This document shows, piece after piece, positions 57,185-64,000 of a DNA stretch of 64,000 nucleotides. This stretch comes from Neobacillus drentensis (lineage in GTDB: Bacteria; Bacillota; Bacilli; Bacillales; Cytobacillaceae), in the NCBI RefSeq assembly GCF_021560175.1, contig NZ_CP091110.1, forward strand, positions 1,664,001-1,728,000, given 5' to 3'. A program made the translations under genes and the position numbers. Below the pieces are notes generated by a model. The model ran no database searches. It worked only from the letters and a program-made list of their open reading frames with translations, and was not told where the DNA came from. Numbering within the stretch: the first letter of the stretch is position 1; every line of letters starts with the position of its first letter.

Positions 57185-58243
57185 ATGAAAAGGCTTGCAA
57201 AGTGGCGTTTGATTTCGTTGTTTGCGATTTTAGCGCTTGTACTCTCCGGGTGTGGGAAACCATATTTATCAGCGTTAAATCCAGCTGGAGAAGTTGCAGA
57301 CACAGAATATGATTTAATGAAGTTAAGTACCTATATCATGGTAGGAGTAATCCTAGTAGTAGTAGTAATCTTTGTTTTGGTGTTTCTCCGTTTTAGAAGA
57401 AAAGACGAAAAAATCCCAAAACAAGTTGAAGGAAGTCATCGTTTAGAAATTATCTGGACTACGATTCCGATATTATTACTACTCATTTTGGCTGTTCCAA
57501 CAGTTGCGTCCACATTTAAGCTTGCTGATGTGAGCCCGATGGACAAAAAGAATACAAAAGCACTTATTGTAAATGTACGATCGCATTTATATTGGTGGGA
57601 TTTTGAATATCCTGGTCAAAAAATTGTAACAAGTCAGGAATTAGTGGTTCCTACAGATGAAAAAGTTTATTTTAATTTAAAATCTATGGATGTTAAACAC
57701 TCGTTCTGGATTCCGGCTGTTGGCGGCAAAATCGATACCAACACAGATAATGCCAATAAGTTTTGGCTGGAATTCGATGATAAACGTGCAAATGAAGCCG
57801 GTAATCTTTTCTATGGAAAATGTGCTGAGCTTTGCGGACCTTCACATGCTTTAATGGACTTTAAAGTGAAAGCGATGAGCCGTGATAAATTTGATGCTTG
57901 GGTTACTGCTATGCAGAATGTAAAAGAACCCCAAAAAGCAACCAATGATTTAGCAGCTCAAGGTCAAGAAATTTTCAATAAAAGCTGTATTGGCTGTCAT
58001 GCTGTTACACCAGCTAACAAAATGCCAGATACTGCACGTGTTGCACCTAACTTAACAAATTTTGGTGACCGATCTCGAGTTGCCGGTATACTTGACCATA
58101 ATAAAGAAGAGGTAAAGAACTGGATCAAAAATCCTGAAACCTATAAACCAGGTAATATGATGACTGGTAAATACGGAAACTTGACTGATGACCAAATTGA
58201 TGCCGTTGCAGAATATCTAATGGGCTTAAAGGTTCAGGAATAA
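57185..58243 (+). CDS. ctaC: Cytochrome caa3 oxidase subunit II
   Basis: Accepts electrons from cytochrome c and passes them through CuA. 352 aa with a lipobox LSGC (Cys23), two helices, the CuA site (VKHSFWIPAVGG, GKCAELCGPSHALMDF: the Cys, His and Met ligands) and a fused C-terminal cytochrome c domain with CIGCH and the Met in NMMTGKYGN. The fused domain makes this a caa3 type. Confidence 0.97.
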   Translation: MKRLAKWRLISLFAILALVLSGCGKPYLSALNPAGEVADTEYDLMKLSTYIMVGVILVVVVIFVLVFLRFRRKDEKIPKQVEGSHRLEIIWTTIPILLLLILAVPTVASTFKLADVSPMDKKNTKALIVNVRSHLYWWDFEYPGQKIVTSQELVVPTDEKVYFNLKSMDVKHSFWIPAVGGKIDTNTDNANKFWLEFDDKRANEAGNLFYGKCAELCGPSHALMDFKVKAMSRDKFDAWVTAMQNVKEPQKATNDLAAQGQEIFNKSCIGCHAVTPANKMPDTARVAPNLTNFGDRSRVAGILDHNKEEVKNWIKNPETYKPGNMMTGKYGNLTDDQIDAVAEYLMGLKVQE

Positions 58244-58274
58244 TAGGGGAATTGGTTGAAAGGGAGGTAAAATT

Positions 58275-60140
58275 GTGAGTACCATTGCTCAAAAAAAGGG
58301 ATTTGGCGCAACGTTATGGGACTATTTAACAACAGTCGACCATAAAAAAATTGCCATCCTATACTTTATTGCAGGCGGATTTTTCTTCTTAGTCGGAGGA
58401 CTAGAAGCGGTTTTTATCCGTATCCAGCTTGCTGTACCTAATAATGATTTTGTTAGTGCAGGTGCATATAATGAAATTCTTACGATGCACGGAACAACAA
58501 TGATTTTCTTAGCGGCTATGCCGTTGCTAATTGGTTTTATGAATGCTGTAATGCCTTTACAAATAGGTGCGCGTGATGTAGCGTTTCCTTTTGTTAATGC
58601 GGTAGGATTTTGGTTATTCTTCTTCGGAGGAATCTTTCTTAACCTATCATGGTTCCTAGGCGGTGCACCTGATGCGGGCTGGACCTCATACGCATCACTT
58701 GCTCTACATTCTAAAGGTCACGGGGTTGACTTTTATGTACTAGGACTACAGATTTCAGGTATCGGTACATTAATCGGTGGTATCAATTTCCTTGTTACCA
58801 TTATTAACATGCGTGCTCCTGGTATGACCTATATGAGGATGCCATTGTTTACTTGGACAACATTTGTTGCTTCTGCCTTAATTTTATTCGCATTTCCTCC
58901 ATTAACAGTTGGTTTGACTTTAATGATGTTTGACCGCCTGTTTGGAGGTAATTTCTTTGATGTAACAATGGGTGGAAATACCGTTATTTGGGAACATCTT
59001 TTCTGGATTTTCGGTCACCCAGAGGTGTATATCTTAATTCTTCCTGCATTTGGTATTTTCTCGGAAATCTTTCCGATTTTCTCAAGAAAACGTCTTTTCG
59101 GTTATTCATCGATGGTTTTTGCGACTGTGCTTATTGGTTTCTTAGGTTTCATGGTGTGGGCACACCATATGTTCACAACTGGTTTAGGACCTGTTGCCAA
59201 TGCTATTTTTGCAGTGGCAACAATGGCAATTGGGGTACCGACGGGTATCAAGATTTTTAACTGGTTGTTTACAATGTGGGGAGGAAGTATTAAATTTACT
59301 ACTCCAATGTACTGGGCTTTTGCCTTTATCCCTACTTTCCTTATGGGGGGGGTTACAGGTGTAATGCTCGCCGCTGCTACAGCAGACTACCAATATCATG
59401 ATACTTACTTTGTTGTTGCTCACTTCCACTATGTTATTGTTGGTGGGGTAGTGTTCGGTATTTTCGCGGGCATACATCTTTGGTGGCCAAAAATGTTTGG
59501 TACGATGTTAAATGAAACGTTAGGAAAAATCACATTCTGGTTCTTTTTCATTGGCTTCCATTTAACTTTCTTTATCCAGCATTTCTTAGGTTTATGGGGC
59601 ATGCCACGTCGTGTCTTCACATACCTTCCAGGCCAAGGTTTTGAAACTGCCAATATGATCAGCTCTGTTGGAGCTGGATTTATGTCAATTGCAGTAATCA
59701 TCATGCTTATTAATGTTGTAATGACTTCTGTGAAAAATGTTAAAGTGGGTAATGATCCATGGGGTGACGGTAGAACGCTTGAATGGGCAATTCCATCACC
59801 ACCGCCATTTTATAATTTCAAACAGCTCCCATTAGTTCGTGGTTTAGATGCCTATTGGATTGAAAAAATGGAAGGGAAAAAAGGTATGACACCGGCTGAG
59901 CCGCTTGGTGATATTCATATGCCTAACGCTTCTTTTATCCCATTTGTGATTGCATTAGGCTTGTTCATTGCCGCATTTGGTGCAATGTATCATGTTGATA
60001 AAGTGTCATGGGCATTACCAGTCATGATTATTGGGCTTCTAATCACTTTTGGTTCATTGTTTACTCGTTCGGTTAAAGATGATCACGGATTCCATATTCA
60101 TAAAGAAGAATTGCAGGAAGAAAAGGGGGCTAAGGCATAA
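58275..60140 (+). CDS. ctaD: Cytochrome caa3 oxidase subunit I
   Basis: 621 aa, catalytic subunit with heme a and the heme a3-CuB centre. GTG 58275 follows AGGGAGG. The CuB signature reads WIFGHPEVYILILPAFGI with the His-Tyr pair, WAHHMFTTGL supplies two more CuB histidines, and HFHYVIVGGVVFG carries the heme ligands. Its stop overlaps the ctaE start (TAATG). Confidence 0.97.
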   Translation: MSTIAQKKGFGATLWDYLTTVDHKKIAILYFIAGGFFFLVGGLEAVFIRIQLAVPNNDFVSAGAYNEILTMHGTTMIFLAAMPLLIGFMNAVMPLQIGARDVAFPFVNAVGFWLFFFGGIFLNLSWFLGGAPDAGWTSYASLALHSKGHGVDFYVLGLQISGIGTLIGGINFLVTIINMRAPGMTYMRMPLFTWTTFVASALILFAFPPLTVGLTLMMFDRLFGGNFFDVTMGGNTVIWEHLFWIFGHPEVYILILPAFGIFSEIFPIFSRKRLFGYSSMVFATVLIGFLGFMVWAHHMFTTGLGPVANAIFAVATMAIGVPTGIKIFNWLFTMWGGSIKFTTPMYWAFAFIPTFLMGGVTGVMLAAATADYQYHDTYFVVAHFHYVIVGGVVFGIFAGIHLWWPKMFGTMLNETLGKITFWFFFIGFHLTFFIQHFLGLWGMPRRVFTYLPGQGFETANMISSVGAGFMSIAVIIMLINVVMTSVKNVKVGNDPWGDGRTLEWAIPSPPPFYNFKQLPLVRGLDAYWIEKMEGKKGMTPAEPLGDIHMPNASFIPFVIALGLFIAAFGAMYHVDKVSWALPVMIIGLLITFGSLFTRSVKDDHGFHIHKEELQEEKGAKA

Positions 60141-60766
60141 TGCACGCTGAAGAAAAAATGACGTTTGAAACATGGCCTGCTGAGCCGGAAAGATCGACCC
60201 TTGAGGCAAAAAATAAATTTGTTGGTTTTTGGTTATTCTTAGGGGGAGAGACCGTTTTATTCGCCTCTCTCTTTGCCACCTACCTAGCATTAAAGGATAA
60301 AGTGCCGAATACAAGCCAGCCGTTGGCAAAGGATCTATTTGAACTACCGCTCACATTTATAGCGACAATGCTGTTGTTAACCAGTTCGATTACAAGTGTG
60401 TATGCGATGTATCACATGAAAAATTTTGCCTTCAAAAAAATGATGCTTTGGTTAGGCGTTACCGTTTTATTAGGTCTGGGCTTCCTTGGCAGTGAGGTTT
60501 ATGAATTTACAAATTATGTCCATGAGGGTCATAAATTTACCAGCAGTGCGTTCGGTTCCGCTTTCTATTCACTTGTTGGTTTCCACGGAGGGCACGTTGC
60601 ATTTGGTTTGTGTTGGATTCTAACATTGATGATTCGGAACTCTAAACGTGGGCTAAGTCTTTACAATGCACCTAAATTTTACGTTGCCAGCCTTTATTGG
60701 CATTTTATTGACGTAGTTTGGGTATTTATCTTTACAGTAGTATATTTAATGGGGATGGTGGGATAA
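60140..60766 (+). CDS. ctaE: Cytochrome caa3 oxidase subunit III
   Basis: 208 aa, five helices, overlapping ctaD by one base. FWLFLGGETVLFASLFATYL at the first helix and VGFHGGHVAFGLCWI, YWHFIDVVWVFIFTVVYL near the end are the subunit III signatures. It stabilises subunit I. ctaF begins 1 nt after its stop. Confidence 0.97.
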   Translation: MHAEEKMTFETWPAEPERSTLEAKNKFVGFWLFLGGETVLFASLFATYLALKDKVPNTSQPLAKDLFELPLTFIATMLLLTSSITSVYAMYHMKNFAFKKMMLWLGVTVLLGLGFLGSEVYEFTNYVHEGHKFTSSAFGSAFYSLVGFHGGHVAFGLCWILTLMIRNSKRGLSLYNAPKFYVASLYWHFIDVVWVFIFTVVYLMGMVG

Positions 60767-60767
60767 A

Positions 60768-61103
60768 ATGACAAATCAGCCATTAAGCTCAAACAACCCA
60801 AGAGTGGATCTAGAATATCGTCGTAAAAAAAGCGCAGAAGAAATGCGCTACCAAGTTATCTCGTTTGCATTGATGATCTTTTTAACTTTAGTGGCATTCG
60901 CTTCAGTTGCCATGAAGGGTACTACGCAATGGTTTACTGTACCATTTATCGTTTTATTAGCTGCAGTCCAAGTTGTGTTCCAATTATTTTATTTCATGCA
61001 TATGAGTCATAAAGGGCACGAAGCACCGACGCTTTTCCTGTTTTCCGGATTATTTGTCGGACTAACTGCAATATTAGCTTTTAGCACCATTATCTGGTGG
61101 TAA
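60768..61103 (+). CDS. ctaF: Cytochrome caa3 oxidase subunit IV
   Basis: 111 aa with three helices (YQVISFALMIFLTLVAFASV, VPFIVLLAAVQVVFQLFYF, FSGLFVGLTAILAFSTIIWW) and the conserved FMHMSHKGH. The small accessory subunit of Bacillus caa3 oxidase; a terminator ends the ctaCDEF unit here. Confidence 0.95.
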   Translation: MTNQPLSSNNPRVDLEYRRKKSAEEMRYQVISFALMIFLTLVAFASVAMKGTTQWFTVPFIVLLAAVQVVFQLFYFMHMSHKGHEAPTLFLFSGLFVGLTAILAFSTIIWW

Positions 61104-61110
61104 AAATCAA

Positions 61111-61146
61111 AAAGAAAAATCGGCGTTTAGCCGATTTTTCTTTTTA
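61111..61146 (+). terminator. Terminator after ctaF
   Basis: AAAAATCGGC pairs with GCCGATTTTT, then CTTTTT. Confidence 0.88.
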
Positions 61147-61229
61147 AGGAAAACCCTTTTCTCTTTGCGAGGTCTATTTTCTACGGGTATAATAATAATA
61201 AGATTCTTTTATATTGAGGTGAGATCAGA

Positions 61230-62129
61230 GTGCTTTCATTAGATATTTTTGGCTTTGAAGCTCTTTGGAGCCCGTACTTTTTAATTATATTACTTGCCAT
61301 AACGGTTGCTTACTTTCTAATAACAACAAAATTTAGAATGAGGTTTCAACAAAGTGAGCCTTTAACAGCTAAACAAGCAAGCCTATTTTTAACGGCAATG
61401 TGCTTATTATATGCTATCAAGGGATCACCGTTGGATTTAATGGGGCATCTAATGTTTTATATCCATGGCATTACAATGGTTCTACTAGTTTTCCTTGTTC
61501 CGCCATTGTTTATTTTATCTATTCCTAATTGGCTCTGGAGAACAATTTTAAATTTGAAGGTAATTAAAACGGTATTCCAGTTATTTTCAAGACCAGTGAT
61601 TGCGATTCTTTTATTTAATGCTTTCTTTTCCTTTTATCATATACCACTTGTTTTTGATCACGTTATGCAAAATAGATATTTACATGCGGGTTACTCGATT
61701 GTTTTGTTTGTATTTGCAATTGGGATGTGGTGGTCGCTTGTTTGCCCGCTTCCCGAATATAAAAATTTAACTGGAATAAAGAAGGTTGCTTATATTTTTG
61801 TAAACAGTATCCTAATTACTCCTTCATGTGCACTAATTATCTTCTCGGATAACTCCCTGTACGCCACATACCATGATCCCAAGGTATGGTCACAGGTCAT
61901 GAGTTTATGTGTTGGTTCGTCGTTTGATAATCTCAATATAACGGGTCCAGAATTATTTAGTTCTATGTCTGCAGTGGAAGATCAAAGGCTGGGCGGGGTT
62001 GTCATGAAAATTCTCCAAGAGATTATTTTTGCCGTTGTTTTAGGACAAGTATTTTTTGAGTGGTATCGCAACGATCAGGAAGAATCAGAACGTGAAATGA
62101 AAAAACATCAATTAAATCCTACTCACTAA
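61230..62129 (+). CDS. ctaG: Cytochrome c oxidase assembly factor CtaG
   Basis: GTG 61230 lies 7 nt after GAGGTGA. The 299-aa protein has about seven helices with LLYAIKGSPLDLMGHLMFYI, HGITMVLLVFLVPPLFIL and DHVMQNRYLHAGYSIVLF, the caa3_CtaG family. It is needed to form the CuB centre of caa3 in B. subtilis, and is separated from ctaF by a terminator, so it may have its own promoter. Confidence 0.93.
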   Translation: MLSLDIFGFEALWSPYFLIILLAITVAYFLITTKFRMRFQQSEPLTAKQASLFLTAMCLLYAIKGSPLDLMGHLMFYIHGITMVLLVFLVPPLFILSIPNWLWRTILNLKVIKTVFQLFSRPVIAILLFNAFFSFYHIPLVFDHVMQNRYLHAGYSIVLFVFAIGMWWSLVCPLPEYKNLTGIKKVAYIFVNSILITPSCALIIFSDNSLYATYHDPKVWSQVMSLCVGSSFDNLNITGPELFSSMSAVEDQRLGGVVMKILQEIIFAVVLGQVFFEWYRNDQEESEREMKKHQLNPTH

Positions 62130-62156
62130 AACCTCCCTTCATATGGGGGTTTTTTA
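62128..62156 (+). terminator. Terminator of ctaG
   Basis: AAACCTCCC pairs with GGGGGTTT, then T3. Confidence 0.8.
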
Positions 62157-62228
62157 TTGAGTATTAATTGAAATGAGTTGGGAACTACTCTAAAATAAGG
62201 GTAGTACATTTAGAAGAGAGGATCTACG

Positions 62229-62693
62229 ATGAATTCCTTACCCATATTACCTACCATAAGTACGTCTTTTATTGTTTTAAGTGCTATTACGGTTGCCATT
62301 GGCTGGTACCAAATAAAACAAAGAAAAATTGATGCCCATAAAAAGACCATGTTTACTGCTGGGATTTTTGCCCTTATCTTTTTTATCATTTATGCCACAA
62401 GAACCATTTTTATCGGAAACACTTCTTTTGGCGGACCAGCAGATATAAAAATTTATTACACGATTTTTCTTGTTTTTCATATTACATTAGCAACAGTAGG
62501 AGCAGTCTTTGGCATCATTTCTTTATTAACAGGATATAAAAACAACCTGCCCATTCATCGTAAGCTAGGACCGATAACCAGTTTTATCTGGTTTTTTACA
62601 GCAATAACGGGAGTGGCTGTTTACTTATTGTTATATGTTTTTTATAAAGGCGGAGAGACAACATCAATGATTAAAGCAATTCTTGGATTATAA
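62229..62693 (+). CDS. ctaM: DUF420 membrane protein, CtaM/YozB-like
   Basis: 154 aa with four to five helices: TSFIVLSAITVAIGWYQI, then QRKIDAHKKTMFTAGIFALI, the conserved HITLATVG and HRKLGPITSFIWFFTAITG. This is the DUF420 family; the S. aureus member CtaM is needed for a working heme-A oxidase. Its place directly after ctaG supports a role in oxidase assembly. The start follows AGAGAGG. Confidence 0.85.
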   Translation: MNSLPILPTISTSFIVLSAITVAIGWYQIKQRKIDAHKKTMFTAGIFALIFFIIYATRTIFIGNTSFGGPADIKIYYTIFLVFHITLATVGAVFGIISLLTGYKNNLPIHRKLGPITSFIWFFTAITGVAVYLLLYVFYKGGETTSMIKAILGL

Positions 62694-62749
62694 ACAAACT
62701 CCAAGAGCACTTTGCTTAAAGACTAGCTGAATATCATGCTTAAAAATAT

Positions 62750-63080
62750 AGGTGCTATCATCAGGGGTACTGATAAACCTTCGGTTTATTAAGAATCTTA
62801 AAGTAACACCAAAAAAGGTATAATTCTCTTAAATCATGAGAAATTATACCTTTTAAATTTAGACTAAGTAAAAGAACCCTGTTGATTGGAGCGGAAGGCG
62901 GCGGAGACTCCTGCGGGAGTACGGGACAGGGGAGACCCCGCAGGCGCTAAAGCGCCGAGGAGGCTCCCCGGCACGCCCGCGGAAAGCGAAGTCGCCTGGA
63001 GCGGAAGTCAACAGCCAAATTACATACACAACTCACATTTAAGGCATTTTTTCAGTGCCCTTGCTGTCATTAGCGTCTTT
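62750..63080. repeat. Composite palindromic repeat, family B, copy 2
   Basis: Shares with copy 1 the line TTAAGAATCTTAAAGTAAC, the hairpin GGTATAATTCTC/GAGAAATTATACC, AGACTAAGTAAAAGAACCCT, and then the GC-rich segment (62881-63012). The GC-rich part is continuous here, without the 62-bp block of copy 1. The outer ends pair only partly (CAGTGCCC with GGGGTACTG). A frame of 70 codons runs through it but has no ribosome site. Nothing else was seen in the 460-nt gap. Confidence 0.8.
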
Positions 63081-63154
63081 TTTTTACATCAATCTTAGTT
63101 ATCTGAATACTAGAAAAATGAGAATTCATTAGAAATCCATATGGAGGAAGATAA

Positions 63155-64000
63155 ATGGAGATTAAAATACTTAGTGAAAACGATTATTTAGAGACATTAC
63201 GACTATCTGAGTATGCGTTTCAGTATCATGTCCCCGAAGAAAAGATTCCTAGCAGATTAGAAAAGTTAAAATCTCATAAATTATTAGGCATAAAAGAAGA
63301 AAATGTTCTTGCAGCCAAATTACATATCATTCCTCTCGCAGTTCATATGAATGGTGATGAGTGGAAAATGGGGGGGATCGCCGGGGTTGCTACCTTTCCA
63401 GAATATAGACGGAGTGGATATGTTAAATCTTTACTAATAGAAGCATTATCACAGATGAGTCAAGATGGGCAAATTGTTTCTCTATTAGCCCCATTTGATT
63501 TTGCCTTTTATCGTAAATTTGGCTGGGAAATTTTAAGTGATGTTAAGAGAGTAACAATTGAAAAAGTAAATCTTCAATTCCTCAACCTACAGCCAGGGTC
63601 GATTAAAAGATATGCTAAATCTAACCACCATGATGATATAGAGGAAATTTATCGAAAGTATAGCCAGAACTATATGGGACTGCTTGTTCGTAGCACGGAC
63701 TGGTGGAAGGAACATGTTTATGATGAACAATCACATGCGGCGGTTTACTACAATTCCGCTAAAGAGGCAAGAGGATATATTTTATATACTATAAATGATA
63801 GAAAAATGGATATTCAAGAAGTAGTTGTACTAGACCAGGAAGCAAGAGTGGGATTGTGGAATCTTATCTGTCAGCACGATTCAATGGTCGATCGTGTTAC
63901 TGTAAACTTGCCAGCACATGATCCGTTTTCCTATTTCTTAAATCAGCCGAAATTAAAGACCGAGGTAATGCCATATTTTATGTGTCGAATTGTTAAGGCA
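63155..64000 (+). CDS. Eis-like GNAT acetyltransferase, N-terminal part (cut by window edge)
   Basis: ATG 63155 follows GGAGGAAG at 5 nt; the frame stays open to 64000 (282 codons). It begins MEIKILSENDYLETLRLSEY, then MGGIAGVATFPEYRRSGYVK with the acetyl-CoA loop RRSGYVKSLL, and LLAPFDFAFYRKFGWEI. These are features of the Eis family, which has tandem GNAT domains and often acetylates amines such as aminoglycosides; the actual substrate is unknown. The C-terminal sterol-carrier-like domain is beyond the window. Confidence 0.85.
   Translation, partial: MEIKILSENDYLETLRLSEYAFQYHVPEEKIPSRLEKLKSHKLLGIKEENVLAAKLHIIPLAVHMNGDEWKMGGIAGVATFPEYRRSGYVKSLLIEALSQMSQDGQIVSLLAPFDFAFYRKFGWEILSDVKRVTIEKVNLQFLNLQPGSIKRYAKSNHHDDIEEIYRKYSQNYMGLLVRSTDWWKEHVYDEQSHAAVYYNSAKEARGYILYTINDRKMDIQEVVVLDQEARVGLWNLICQHDSMVDRVTVNLPAHDPFSYFLNQPKLKTEVMPYFMCRIVKA

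Overview
The window is low-GC Firmicutes chromosome. Gene content and order point to a Bacillaceae species close to Bacillus sensu lato, probably of the Neobacillus, Mesobacillus or Cytobacillus type. Most of the backbone matches the ykvS-ptsHI-ykwC-patA-ykyB-ykuE-ykuI-ykuJ-darB-ccpC-dapH-ykuR-ykuU-ykuV-ktrC-rnjA-rpoY-def-ykyA-pdhABCD-SR1-speA-yktAB-ykzI-suhB-ylaF-typA-ylaH-ylaI-ylaJ-ylaK-ylaN-ftsW-pycA-ctaA-ctaBCDEFG order that I recall from B. subtilis. I ran no database search, so names rest on recognising the proteins and on this synteny. Starts were chosen by Shine-Dalgarno spacing and family length. No rRNA, tRNA, prophage or CRISPR array was seen.

Layout. 1-2.9 kb: a CPBP protease cut by the window edge, small proteins, glpK. 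3-7 kb: glpD and the PTS genes ptsH-ptsI. 7.2-9.8 kb: an orphan 47-aa gene, an azoreductase, and an intact IS1182-family element inserted in the azoreductase terminator. 9.9-11.8 kb: a lipoprotein, ykwC and a small basic protein. 11.77-12.35 kb: two kinds of palindromic repeat. 12.35-16.5 kb (minus strand): patA, a Cys-rich small protein, ykyB, a Tat-type phosphoesterase and a C39-like lipoprotein. 16.7-26.8 kb (plus strand): ykuI, ykuJ, darB, an MFS exporter, ccpC, dapH-ykuR, ykuU, ykuV, a DUF4349 lipoprotein and ktrC. 26.8-29.7 kb (minus strand): rpoY-rnjA, a possible 23-aa basic peptide and def. 29.9-36 kb: ykyA and pdhABCD. 36-42.6 kb: small genes, the dual-function RNA SR1, speA, a nitronate monooxygenase, yktA, yktB, ykzI, suhB and ylaF. 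42.8-54.4 kb: typA, ylaH, ylaI, ylaJ, ylaK, ylaN, ftsW, pycA. 54.5-62.7 kb: the caa3 oxidase locus. 62.75-63.08 kb: a second copy of the composite repeat. 63.15-64 kb: an Eis-like acetyltransferase cut by the window edge.

How the genes fit together. The core is central carbon metabolism and respiration: glycerol use (GlpK, GlpD), PTS phosphotransfer (HPr, Enzyme I), pyruvate dehydrogenase, pyruvate carboxylase, heme A synthesis and cytochrome caa3. Carbon control is visible at several points: HPr carries His15 and Ser46, GlpK carries the His230 that HPr~P phosphorylates in Gram-positives, CcpC is the citrate-responsive regulator, and CcpA (cre)-like sites lie before the glpK group, before SR1 and upstream of the 66-aa Cys-rich gene. 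Three proteins tied to cyclic-di-AMP (DarB, KtrC, PycA) are present. The acetylated branch of lysine synthesis (DapH, PatA, YkuR) is complete for its three specific steps but split between two places.

No large undescribed system was found. The best leads are the IS insertion that duplicated a whole terminator hairpin, the composite palindromic repeat family with internally rearranged copies, the conserved SR1/SR1P locus, a perfect cre beside an unknown Cys-rich gene, and several unrecorded micro-ORFs.
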